64,000 nucleotides of DNA from positions 61,606-125,605 of the forward strand of contig NZ_DAHUXJ010000149.1 in assembly GCF_027307225.1 (NCBI RefSeq), in the 5' to 3' direction. A program made the position numbers and the translations under genes. This document shows, in pieces, positions 33,338 through 41,701 of this stretch. The notes under the pieces were generated by a model that was not told the origin of the DNA, did not search any database, and worked only from the letters and a program-made list of their open reading frames with translations. How positions within the stretch are numbered: position 1 is the first letter of the stretch; the number at the start of each line of letters is the position of its first letter. The stretch comes from Bradyrhizobium sp. GTDB lineage: Bacteria > Pseudomonadota > Alphaproteobacteria > Rhizobiales > Xanthobacteraceae.

Positions 33338-34963
33338 ATGGAACCGATTACTTTTCGCACGCCGCTGGCGCTTCTCATACTATCCTTAGGTTCGATCGCC
33401 GCGCTGTGGTGGTGGCTCGCCACACCGATCTCGCTGGCGCGTGCCCCGATCGACCCGCACGCCAAGCTGATGTGCGTTTCCTATGCCCCTTTCCGTGATG
33501 ACCAGTCGCCGCTATCGCCGTCGACCTACATCTCAGCAGGGCAGATTTCCGAAGACCTTGCCCAACTCGCCAAGGTATCGGACTGCGTCCGCACGTATTC
33601 GATTGCAAACGGCCTCGATCAGGTCCCCGAGCTTGCGGCCAAGGTGGGGCTGAAGGTCATCCAGGGAATCTGGCTGAGCAGCAGCCGCCAGAAGAACGCG
33701 GTTCAACTCGCAACCGGTATTCGGTTGGCCAAGGAATACCCTTCCACGATTACGGCCCTCGTTGTCGGGAATGAGGTCTTGTTACGCGGGGAGATGACCC
33801 AGTCGGATCTCGCCGCCACGATCCGATCGGTCAAGGCGCAGGTCTCGGTGCCCGTCACCTATGCCGACGTCTGGGAGTTCTGGCTGCGCTACCGCGAGAT
33901 CTACGACGCGGTCGACTTCATCACCATTCACATCCTTCCGTACTGGGAGGATCTTCCAGTCCGCGCCAAATACGCGGCTGCCCATGTTCAAGCCATTCGG
34001 CATCGCATGGAAATTGCCTTTCCGGGCAAGGAAATCCTGATCGGCGAAACCGGTTGGCCCAGCATGGGGCGCATGCGCGCTGCCGCCTTGCCCTCCCGCA
34101 CCAACCAGGCGCTGGTCGTCTCCGAGATTCTTGATCTCGCCAAGCGCGAAAACTTCCGCGTCAATCTGATCGAGGCCTATGACCAGCCGTGGAAGCGCCA
34201 GCTCGAAGGCACAGTCGGCGGCTACTGGGGGCTGTTTGATTCCGTGCACCGGGCGTTGAAATATCCGCCGGGGATTGCCATCAGCAACTATCCCTATTGG
34301 AAGCTGCAAATGGCCGGCGGCATGGTGCTGGCCATCCTGACATTTGCGGTCGGCTGGTTAGCCTTGCGACGCAAGCCCTGGAAACCGGGGCTCGCGGCGT
34401 GGATCGCGGTCGGTATTTCCGCCACCACTGCCGGTGCGCTGCTCGGCATGGCCGTCGACAAGATGTATTACGAAAGCTACGGCATCGGCGGTTGGCTATT
34501 CTGGGGCTTTCTGCTGGCCGCCGGCGTCACCTCGCCCTTGCTTGGCGCGCAGGCCTTGATGTCCGGCCGCGGGGTGCCGACCTTTCTCGAAGTGCTCGGT
34601 CCCGCCGACTATCGCGACCGCTCGTGGTCGGCTTCGATCCTCGGGCTGGTTCTGGCGATCACCACGGTCATCGGCGCCGACACCGCGATCGGCCTCGCGT
34701 TCGATCCGCGCTATCGGGATTTTCCCTTCGCAGCCCTGACCATGGCGGTGGTCCCGTTCGCGCTGCTCTCCCTGCTCAAGCGCCCGAAGGAGGGCGCCCG
34801 CCCGATCGCGGAGGCGGCGTTTGCGGGTTTGCTTGTGATGGCGGCTATCTATACCGGCTTCAACGAAGGTTCGGACAACTGGCAGTCGGTGTGGACTTGC
34901 GTGATGTATGTCCTGCTCGCCGCTACGCTGTGGCGGGCGCGGGCCGTGCAAATCCCAAAATAA
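33338..34963 (+). CDS. ndvC: Membrane GH17-like beta-glucan transferase (NdvC type)
   Basis: The 541-residue protein begins at ATG 33338 after GGAGG. A membrane anchor is followed by a GH17-like domain with ALVVGNEVLLRG and EILIGETGWPSMGR, carrying both catalytic glutamates. The C-terminal third has about seven membrane helices. Size and layout fit Bradyrhizobium NdvC, linked to beta-(1,6) branching of cyclic glucan. It is divergent from the exported glucan-locus gene and from ndvB, so a shared regulatory region at 33084-33337 is possible. Its 3' end overlaps the convergent gene by 41 bp. Confidence 0.75.
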   Translation: MEPITFRTPLALLILSLGSIAALWWWLATPISLARAPIDPHAKLMCVSYAPFRDDQSPLSPSTYISAGQISEDLAQLAKVSDCVRTYSIANGLDQVPELAAKVGLKVIQGIWLSSSRQKNAVQLATGIRLAKEYPSTITALVVGNEVLLRGEMTQSDLAATIRSVKAQVSVPVTYADVWEFWLRYREIYDAVDFITIHILPYWEDLPVRAKYAAAHVQAIRHRMEIAFPGKEILIGETGWPSMGRMRAAALPSRTNQALVVSEILDLAKRENFRVNLIEAYDQPWKRQLEGTVGGYWGLFDSVHRALKYPPGIAISNYPYWKLQMAGGMVLAILTFAVGWLALRRKPWKPGLAAWIAVGISATTAGALLGMAVDKMYYESYGIGGWLFWGFLLAAGVTSPLLGAQALMSGRGVPTFLEVLGPADYRDRSWSASILGLVLAITTVIGADTAIGLAFDPRYRDFPFAALTMAVVPFALLSLLKRPKEGARPIAEAAFAGLLVMAAIYTGFNEGSDNWQSVWTCVMYVLLAATLWRARAVQIPK

Positions 34964-35321
34964 GCAGGCCGATCGCAAGCCCCGACAGGACGACGTTATA
35001 GAGCACGATGCCGAGACCGGCCGCGATCAGGCCGAGCGTCAGCAGGACGATGGACGGCCGGATGAGATGCAGGGCCGCGATGACAAGCGCGGTTATTCCG
35101 AAAACCGAATTGCGAAACAGCGTGGTCGCAAGCGACCTCGATTTGCAGAGCAGGGTTTGCAGACCCGCATCGCAGGCGAGCGACGTAGACGACAACTCGA
35201 TCGCCATGTAGCGAACGTAGATCGCGTAGCCGACGGTGAGGAACCCCACAATCAGCAGCCACTGCACCTGATAAGGGGAGAGGCGGAACGGGGCTTTGGT
35301 CACGGGGATATCCTTCGGCAA
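34923..35321 (-). CDS. Small polytopic membrane protein
   Basis: The 132-residue frame starts at TTG 35321 (GTG 35303 is an alternative) and has four hydrophobic helices (LLIVGFLTVGYAIYVRYMAI, FGITALVIAALHLI, IVLLTLGLIAAGLGIVLY, VLSGLAIGLLILGF). A cysteine pair lies in SLACDAGLQTLLCKSR between helices one and two. No family is recognised. The 3' end overlaps the glucan transferase gene on the opposite strand. Confidence 0.6.
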   Translation of the reverse strand: MPKDIPVTKAPFRLSPYQVQWLLIVGFLTVGYAIYVRYMAIELSSTSLACDAGLQTLLCKSRSLATTLFRNSVFGITALVIAALHLIRPSIVLLTLGLIAAGLGIVLYNVVLSGLAIGLLILGFARPAPATA

Positions 35322-35476
35322 GCTGAGCCGGTTTGCCGCTTTTGGTTCGGACGCGCAAGGCCAATCTGAAAGTCACGTCTGAAAGCCTTCTTGAGAGCAA
35401 TCAAGAAGATCTTTCAACCGGCTGGAGTAATGAGGTTTTTACCTCGTCGGGGTGCGAAAATCAGTTCCACCGCGAC

Positions 35477-35644
35477 TTAGTGGAGTGGATTTGACATTCG
35501 CTACCCACTTGGCCGCGAGTTCGTCAGGCGAATGTCAAATCCAAAACTCCACTAGAAACCTATATTTGCTAGTGGTCCTTTGATTCTAACATTCGCAAAA
35601 GTGGCCGCTGAGATGGGATGCGAATGTTAGAATCGGACCACTAG
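35477..35644. repeat. Composite two-hairpin CTAG element, copy 8
   Basis: Hairpin one (35477-35555) has outer arms TTAGTGGAGT/ACTCCACTAG, inner arm GGATTTGACATTCGC and AAA unpaired. The linker AAACCTATATTTG (13 nt) is the reverse complement of the type used in copies 2 and 4. Hairpin two (35569-35644) has outer arms CTAGTGGTCC/GGACCACTAG, TTT unpaired, inner arm GATTCTAACATTCGCA. Copy 8 is thus copies 2/4 in opposite orientation. Its last CTAG is the stop of the next gene. Confidence 0.95.
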
Positions 35645-37134
35645 TGCTTGCCGAAAATCAGCGACAGCGTCGACGGCTGCTCCTCCTTCGGGGGCGGCGG
35701 CGGGGGATCGTCTTCCTTGGCCTGTCGCTTTGGCGCGTAGTGCCTGTGGGCGGGGTATTTCGGCTTGGTCTCGGCCTCTGGTCTGGCTTCGGAGGCAGGC
35801 TTGGTCTCCGACGAGGTTCGTGTGTTCACCTTGGGCTGCTGGTCAGCGCCCATGCTGAGCCGCTGACCTTCGAACACCGTGGTGCTGCAGCCCCGATCGC
35901 TCACCGTCAGTGAGGCGCAGATTTTCGCCGCCGCCGCCGCATCGTTGATCGGTCCCGCTACCAGCCGCAATTGCATGCCGAGCCCGTTGTTATTTTCCTT
36001 GATGACGATGATCGGACGCAACGTCGCCAGCGCCGCATTGGACCGTGACTTCAGAAGCCCGCGCCACAGCGCGCGCAGACCTGGAAGCGAATTCGCGCCG
36101 CCGACATCGACGCCGAATTCCGTGCGTCGCGCCACGAGTTCGGGCGGCGAGTCCGGTTCATTTTCCCCGGCGGCCTTTTCCTCTGATGTCTTTTCCTCCA
36201 ACGCCTTTTCCTCTGACGCCTTTTCCTCTGACGCCTTGGGCGCGACCGCAGCGATTTCAGGCATTGGTGCTGAGGTAAACGTCTTTGGCGGCGAGGCTTG
36301 CCGGGGCGGTGAGGTCGGTTCGATGAGTTTTTCGGCCGCCGGATCCGGCGGTGCCATCATCGATTTCGGCGCCATCAAATAGCCGAACGGCTGCACCGAA
36401 GCGCTTTGCTGCGCGTTCGCCAATTTCATGGCCGAGCTCGGTTCCGGCGGAACGGTCGTTGAGGCTTGCTTGTCCTTTTTGTCGGCAGTAACCGGCATGG
36501 TTGCGGCCACCGACGTCACCACGGGGACGGGTGGAGTGGGCTTGGAGGCGGCTGGAGGCAGCTCGGCGCTTGCGGTGACGGCCGGTGCCGTCGATGCGGT
36601 CACCGTCGGCGCTACTGGGGTGGTCGCCGTGGCCGGAGCTGACGCAGGTTGTGGCGCGGAAGAACTGGCAGACGGAGCCGCGTTTGCACCGGCCTGGCCG
36701 GCCTTGGCGGGGCTTGCGCCCGTTGGCTGCAGCGACGGCGCGGGAGCTTGCCGCGAGATCGCTCCGGTCACGGAATCGAGTCCCTGCTCAAGAACGGCAA
36801 CGCGGGCGTAAAGCCGGTCGCGATCGCCGTTGAGCGTATCGACGGCGGACGCCAGCCGGTGGGTCTCGTTCTGGCTTTCCTTGGCGGTGAGCTGTAGCTG
36901 CTGGGCTTGCTTCATCAGATCGACGGAGGCGGTCTGTTCGCGCCGAAGGCCGATTGAGGATTGGTTGGTAACGAGCGCCACGACGACGGCGCCGACCGAG
37001 ATAGCCGCCCAGGTTCCGAGCCGCCACAGCGTGCGACGGTCGAATTCGTCCTCCTCGGCGAGCAAGCCGGATAGCCCCCCGCCGGTCTCTTCGACGTCCA
37101 ACCGGCCGCGCTTCCTGTCGGGATCCTTCGCCAT
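35641..37134 (-). CDS. Membrane-anchored protein with SPOR-like C-terminal domain
   Basis: The 497-residue product has a short cytoplasmic N-terminus, one membrane helix (GTWAAISVGAVVVALVT near residue 45) and a coiled-coil-like stretch to about 110. A long Ala/Pro/Thr-rich linker follows, with four EEKxS-type tandem repeats. The C-terminal domain (about 345-430: EFGVDVGGANSLPGLRALWRGLL to GPINDAAAAAKICASL) resembles SPOR peptidoglycan-binding domains. It probably tethers the cell wall from the inner membrane. The TAG stop is provided by hairpin copy 8. It is divergent from glmU. Confidence 0.7.
   Translation of the reverse strand: MAKDPDRKRGRLDVEETGGGLSGLLAEEDEFDRRTLWRLGTWAAISVGAVVVALVTNQSSIGLRREQTASVDLMKQAQQLQLTAKESQNETHRLASAVDTLNGDRDRLYARVAVLEQGLDSVTGAISRQAPAPSLQPTGASPAKAGQAGANAAPSASSSAPQPASAPATATTPVAPTVTASTAPAVTASAELPPAASKPTPPVPVVTSVAATMPVTADKKDKQASTTVPPEPSSAMKLANAQQSASVQPFGYLMAPKSMMAPPDPAAEKLIEPTSPPRQASPPKTFTSAPMPEIAAVAPKASEEKASEEKALEEKTSEEKAAGENEPDSPPELVARRTEFGVDVGGANSLPGLRALWRGLLKSRSNAALATLRPIIVIKENNNGLGMQLRLVAGPINDAAAAAKICASLTVSDRGCSTTVFEGQRLSMGADQQPKVNTRTSSETKPASEARPEAETKPKYPAHRHYAPKRQAKEDDPPPPPPKEEQPSTLSLIFGKH
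36173..36235. repeat. 15-bp in-frame tandem repeat within the SPOR-like gene
   Basis: Four imperfect copies of a 15-bp unit encode EEKAS-like pentapeptides on the minus strand. Copy number probably varies between strains. Confidence 0.8.
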
Positions 37135-37314
37135 GAGATGTCTTCGGCCCCCCTCGGCCCCAACCGAATCAACCGGTAAACATTAACAGGAAATCGGCCG
37201 CTATCTTCCGATCGTCACCGTGAGTCGAAGCGAATCCGGTTTCCTTCGGAGACCAAAAGGCTCTATGAGGGCGGCGGCGGCCGGGGCCGCTTGAGGTGGA
37301 TCAAGGGAATTCCG

Positions 37315-38670
37315 ATGAGCGGCAGGACCAGCCTGACCATCGTACTTGCTGCCGGCGAGGGAACGCGAATGCGCTCGTCCACGCCCAAGGTTTTGCACCC
37401 GGTCGCCGGACAGTCGCTGCTTGCTCATGTGCTGTCGGCCGCCCCCAAGGGAGCTGGCACGTCGCTTGCGGTCGTGATTGGGCCGGATCACCAGGCCGTC
37501 GGCGACGAGGCAAAGCGGTACCGGCCGGATGCCGAGACGTTCGTTCAGCGCCATCGCAAGGGCACGGCGCATGCGGTGCTGGCGGCGCGCCAGGCGCTGG
37601 CGCCCGGCGCCGACGATCTGATCATTGCCTTCGGCGATACGCCGCTGATTTCGGCGAAAACATTCGAGCGGTTGCGAACGGCCTTGAATCAGGGTGCAAC
37701 GCTGGCCGTACTCGGCTTTCGGGCCGCCGACCCTACCGGCTACGGACGTCTTTTGGTCGAGGGCGGGCGTCTGATGGCGATCCGCGAACAGGCCGATGCG
37801 AGCCCGGCCGAGCGCGACGTCACGCTGTGCAATGCCGGCGTCATGGCTTTTGACGGCCGCAAGGCGCTTTCGATTCTCGAAAAGATCGGCAATGCCAACA
37901 GCAAGGGCGAGTACTATCTGACGGATGCGGTGACAATCGTTCGGGATCTGGGATTGGAGGCTGTCGTGATCGAAACCGGCGAGGATGAAGTACGCGGCAT
38001 TAACACCAAGGCGCAACTTGCCGAAGCGGAGGGCGCGATGCAGGTGCGCTTGCGCAAGGACGCCATGGAAGCCGGCGTGACCCTGATCGCGCCGGAGACG
38101 ATTTTCCTTGCTGCCGACACCAGCTTCGGCAAGGACGTAACGATCGAGCCATTTGTCGTCATCGGACCGGGCGTCTCGATCGCTGACGGCGCCGTGATCC
38201 ACTCGTTTTCCCATATCGTGCAAGCCTCGATCGGCAAGAACGCGTCGGTCGGTCCGTATGCGCGCTTGCGGCCGGGGACTTCGCTCGGCGAAGGCGCGAG
38301 GATCGGCAACTTCGTCGAGACCAAGGCCGCGACGCTCGAGGCCGGCGTCAAGGTCAACCATCTGAGCTATGTCGGCGACGCCCATGTCGGCGCCAATTCC
38401 AACATCGGCGCAGGCACTATTACCTGCAACTATGATGGCTTCAGCAAGCACAAGACCGAAATCGGCAACGGCGCTTTCATCGGCACCAATTCGTCGCTGG
38501 TGGCGCCGGTCAAGATCGGCAAGGGCGCCTATATCGGCTCGGGTTCGGTGATCACCCGCGACGTGCCGGACGATGCCATGGCGGTTGAACGCAGCCAGCA
38601 AACCAATCGCGAGGGCGGGGCCACGCGCTACCGCGAGCTCAAGACCCGCGACAAGCCGCCGAAGAGCTAG
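37315..38670 (+). CDS. glmU: Bifunctional UDP-N-acetylglucosamine pyrophosphorylase / glucosamine-1-phosphate acetyltransferase
   Basis: ATG 37315 gives 451 residues. The N-terminal uridylyltransferase begins TIVLAAGEGTRMRSSTPKVLHPVAGQ, and the C-terminal half is a left-handed beta-helix acetyltransferase (IGPGVSIADGAVIHSF, VGPYARLRPGTSLGEGARIGNFVETK, GAGTITCNYDGFSKHKTEIG). It makes UDP-GlcNAc for peptidoglycan and lipopolysaccharide from the product of GlmS (via GlmM), encoded next on the same strand. The ATG follows AAGGGA. The TAG stop lies in the first CTAG of hairpin copy 9. Confidence 0.97.
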   Translation: MSGRTSLTIVLAAGEGTRMRSSTPKVLHPVAGQSLLAHVLSAAPKGAGTSLAVVIGPDHQAVGDEAKRYRPDAETFVQRHRKGTAHAVLAARQALAPGADDLIIAFGDTPLISAKTFERLRTALNQGATLAVLGFRAADPTGYGRLLVEGGRLMAIREQADASPAERDVTLCNAGVMAFDGRKALSILEKIGNANSKGEYYLTDAVTIVRDLGLEAVVIETGEDEVRGINTKAQLAEAEGAMQVRLRKDAMEAGVTLIAPETIFLAADTSFGKDVTIEPFVVIGPGVSIADGAVIHSFSHIVQASIGKNASVGPYARLRPGTSLGEGARIGNFVETKAATLEAGVKVNHLSYVGDAHVGANSNIGAGTITCNYDGFSKHKTEIGNGAFIGTNSSLVAPVKIGKGAYIGSGSVITRDVPDDAMAVERSQQTNREGGATRYRELKTRDKPPKS

Positions 38671-38833
38671 CGCGGCGAATTTGAAGTTCCTATCAGGATT
38701 GCGGCAAGTTCGTCATAGGAACTTCAAATTCAAAGCCGCACTGGAATCATATGCTTGCTGGTGTCCCTTTGGTTCTGACATTCGCAAAAGTGGGCGCCGC
38801 GATATGATACGAATGTCAGAACCGGGACACCAG
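38667..38833. repeat. Composite two-hairpin CTAG element, copy 9
   Basis: Hairpin one (38667-38744) has outer arms CTAGCGCGGC/GCCGCACTGG, inner stem GAATTTGAAGTTCCTAT with AAA unpaired. The linker is 13 nt (AATCATATGCTTG). Hairpin two (38758-38833) has outer arms CTGGTGTCCC/GGGACACCAG: both ends have changed from CTAG to CTGG and CCAG, keeping pairing. TTT is unpaired. It lies between glmU and glmS. Confidence 0.92.
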
Positions 38834-38860
38834 TTAAGGCAGCTTGTTAAGCCTTCCATT

Positions 38861-38892
38861 TAACGCTGTCTCAATCTAACGCTGTCTCAATC
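38861..38892. repeat. Perfect 16-bp tandem duplication before glmS
   Basis: TAACGCTGTCTCAATC occurs twice in direct succession, about 80 bp before the glmS start. It could duplicate a regulator site or be a replication slip. Confidence 0.85.
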
Positions 38893-38974
38893 GGCAATAA
38901 TTATTGAATATGTCGGCGCAGCCTAATTTCGCTAAGAGACCTTCGGGCTTTTGGATCGTGGGGGTAACTACCGC

Positions 38975-40801
38975 ATGTGCGGCATCGTCGGCATTCTCGG
39001 ACGCGGACCGGTCGCCGAGCAATTGGTGGATTCGCTCAAGCGTCTCGAATATCGCGGCTATGATTCCGCCGGCGTTGCGACGCTGGAAGGCGGCAAGCTC
39101 GAGCGCCGCCGCGCCGAAGGCAAATTGAAAAATCTCGAAGCCCGGCTGCGCGCTGAGCCGCTGAAAGGGCACACCGGCATCGGGCACACGCGCTGGGCCA
39201 CCCACGGCAAGCCGACCGAAAGCAACGCCCATCCCCACGCGACCGAGAACGTCGCCGTAGTTCACAACGGCATCATCGAGAATTTCCGCGAACTGCGGCA
39301 AAGCCTCGAAGCGAGGGGCGCGAAATTTGCCAGCGAAACCGACACCGAAGTCATTGCCCACCTCGTCAACTCCTACCTCCTGAAAGGTGCCTCACCGCAG
39401 GAATCGGTGAAGGCGACGCTGCCGCAGCTTCGCGGTGCGTTTGCGCTCGCGTTCGTCTTCCAGGGCCACAAGGATCTTCTGATCGGCGCGCGTCGCGGCT
39501 CGCCACTTGCGATCGGCTACGGCAAGGGCGAGATGTATCTCGGCTCGGACGCGATTGCGCTCGCGCCGTTTACCGATACCATCAGCTATCTCGAGGACGG
39601 CGACTGGGCTGTGCTCACACGAGATGCTGCCGTGGTCTACAACGCCATGAATGAGCGCGTCCATCGCGAGGTACTGAAGTCCGGCGCGTCGTCATTCCTG
39701 GTCGACAAGGCCAACTTTCGCCACTTCATGGCGAAGGAAATTCACGAGCAGCCGGAAGTCGTCGGTCATACGCTCGCGCGCTACGTCGATATGGCGACCG
39801 ATCGGGTGTCGTTACCGCTGAACCTGCCGTTCGACTTCAAGGATATTCAGCGCATTTCCATTTCCGCCTGCGGCACCGCGAGCTATGCGGGCTACATCGC
39901 CAAATACTGGTTGGAGCGGCTGGCGCGGATTCCGGTCGAACTCGACGTCGCCTCCGAGTTCCGCTACCGCGAGCCGCCGCTGTACAAGAACGATCTCGCG
40001 ATCTTCATTTCGCAGTCGGGCGAGACCGCCGACACGCTGGCTGCCTTGCGCTATGCAAAGTCGCAGGGCTTGCACACGCTCTCCGTCGTCAACGTGCCGA
40101 CCTCGACCATTGCCCGCGAAAGCGAGACCGTGTTGCCGACGCTCGCAGGTCCCGAGATCGGCGTCGCCTCCACCAAGGCCTTCACCTGTCAGCTGATGGT
40201 GCTAGCCGCGCTGGCGGTTGCCGCCGGCAAGGCGCGCGGCGCCGTCTCGGATACCGACGAAACCAGGCTCGTTCATGGCCTCGTCGAAATTCCCCGCCTG
40301 ATGGCGGCGGCCCTGGCAACAGAGCCGCAGATTGAAAAGCTCGCGCGAGACATCTCGAAATCGACCGACGTGCTCTATCTCGGCCGCGGCACCAGCTATC
40401 CGCTGGCGCTGGAAGGCGCGCTGAAGCTCAAGGAAATCTCCTACATCCATGCGGAAGGTTACGCCGCCGGCGAACTCAAGCACGGGCCGATCGCCCTGAT
40501 CGACGAGAAGATGCCGGTCGTGGTGATCGCGCCCTACGACCAGGTGTTCGATAAGACGGTCTCCAACATGCAGGAAGTGGCGGCCCGAGGCGGCCAGATT
40601 ATCCTGATGACCGATGCCAAGGGCGCCGCGGAAGCGACGATCGAATCGCTTCTAACGATCGTGCTGCCGGACATGGGGGCTATGTTCGCCGCGATGGTCT
40701 ATGCCATTCCGGTTCAACTGTTGGCCTATCATACCGCCGTGGTCATGGGCACCGACGTCGACCAGCCGCGAAATCTCGCCAAATCGGTAACCGTGGAATA
40801 A
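38975..40801 (+). CDS. glmS: Glutamine--fructose-6-phosphate aminotransferase (isomerising)
   Basis: ATG 38975 gives 608 residues, the normal length. The protein starts MCGIVGILG, whose cysteine becomes the N-terminal nucleophile that releases ammonia from glutamine. Glutaminase motifs GHTRWATHGKPTESNAHPH and VVHNGIIENF follow. Two SIS domains hold the sugar site (ISACGTASYAGYIAKYW, FISQSGETADTLAALRYAK, LEGALKLKEISYIHAEGYAAGELKHGPIALI). It supplies glucosamine-6-phosphate for the GlmU pathway. The upstream region shows no ribozyme; it contains hairpin copy 9 and a 16-bp duplication. Confidence 0.97.
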   Translation: MCGIVGILGRGPVAEQLVDSLKRLEYRGYDSAGVATLEGGKLERRRAEGKLKNLEARLRAEPLKGHTGIGHTRWATHGKPTESNAHPHATENVAVVHNGIIENFRELRQSLEARGAKFASETDTEVIAHLVNSYLLKGASPQESVKATLPQLRGAFALAFVFQGHKDLLIGARRGSPLAIGYGKGEMYLGSDAIALAPFTDTISYLEDGDWAVLTRDAAVVYNAMNERVHREVLKSGASSFLVDKANFRHFMAKEIHEQPEVVGHTLARYVDMATDRVSLPLNLPFDFKDIQRISISACGTASYAGYIAKYWLERLARIPVELDVASEFRYREPPLYKNDLAIFISQSGETADTLAALRYAKSQGLHTLSVVNVPTSTIARESETVLPTLAGPEIGVASTKAFTCQLMVLAALAVAAGKARGAVSDTDETRLVHGLVEIPRLMAAALATEPQIEKLARDISKSTDVLYLGRGTSYPLALEGALKLKEISYIHAEGYAAGELKHGPIALIDEKMPVVVIAPYDQVFDKTVSNMQEVAARGGQIILMTDAKGAAEATIESLLTIVLPDMGAMFAAMVYAIPVQLLAYHTAVVMGTDVDQPRNLAKSVTVE

Positions 40802-40919
40802 CGGCCAGGTCGGATTAACGGGAGTCTTCCGCGGGTTAACATTAGGGGTCTTCAAAAGTCTGTTAGGATGGCATAGCTGGCGTATAAGACTGCCGCCTCG
40901 ACCGACCTGGAACCCCCCG

Positions 40920-41699
40920 ATGGACCGCGACGATTTGCCCCCGCCCAAGCCCCCGGCCGAGCCTTCGCCGGAGGTCCATAGCGGCTTCGTTGCCCGATTC
41001 CGCAACTATTTCCTCACTGGCCTGATCGTCGCCGGCCCAATCGCAATCACCTTCTATCTGACCTGGTGGTTTGTCACCTGGGTCGACGGCCTGGTGCGGC
41101 CGTTCGTTCCCATTGCCTACCGGCCGGAGACCTATTTGCCGTTCGGCCTGCCCGGTTCGGGGCTGGTCGTTGCAGTGTTCGCGCTGACGCTGCTCGGGTT
41201 TCTCACTGCCAACCTGATCGGGCGCACGCTCGTCGATCTCGGCGAGCGGCTACTTGGACGCATGCCGGTGGTGCGTGCGATCTACCGCAGCCTCAAGCAG
41301 GTATTCGAGACCTTGTTTTCGGGCAAGGGGTCGAGCTTTCGCCGTGTCGGCCTTGTCGAATTTCCTTCGCCCGGCATGTGGTCGATCGTGTTGATCTCGC
41401 AAGCGCCGAGCGAAGAGATCGCGACGAGCATTCCCGGCCAGGAAGAGCATATCTCCGTATTCCTGCCTTGTGCGCCCAACCCGACCACGGGGTTCTTCTT
41501 CTACGTCCCGAAGAGCAAGATCGTCGAAGTCGAGATGAGCACCGAAGATGCCGCCACGCTGATCATGTCCTGTGGTGTGGTACAGCCGGGCACCAGTTCT
41601 GACCCGCAGAAGAAGATGGCGGCACTCGCGGGAATGGCGCAAGCCGCGCAGGCGGCAAATGCTTCCGCGCGGCTGCCGGAACCGGCGAAGGTCGACTGA
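40920..41699 (+). CDS. DUF502 family membrane protein
   Basis: The 259-residue protein has a Pro-rich N-terminus and two membrane helices (YFLTGLIVAGPIAITFYLTWWFVTWVDGLV and SGLVVAVFALTLLGFLTANLIG). A conserved cytoplasmic beta-rich domain follows, with PVVRAIYRSLKQVFETLF and FPSPGMWSIVLISQ, as in the DUF502 family. Function is not established. Its stop is 2 bp from the convergent recG stop. Confidence 0.88.
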   Translation: MDRDDLPPPKPPAEPSPEVHSGFVARFRNYFLTGLIVAGPIAITFYLTWWFVTWVDGLVRPFVPIAYRPETYLPFGLPGSGLVVAVFALTLLGFLTANLIGRTLVDLGERLLGRMPVVRAIYRSLKQVFETLFSGKGSSFRRVGLVEFPSPGMWSIVLISQAPSEEIATSIPGQEEHISVFLPCAPNPTTGFFFYVPKSKIVEVEMSTEDAATLIMSCGVVQPGTSSDPQKKMAALAGMAQAAQAANASARLPEPAKVD

Positions 41700-41701
41700 G
41701 C

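Noticed and set aside
38671..38974. glmS ribozyme or riboswitch
   Set aside because: The gap is filled by a CTAG composite and a tandem duplication; no ribozyme core is visible, and that class is typical of Firmicutes.
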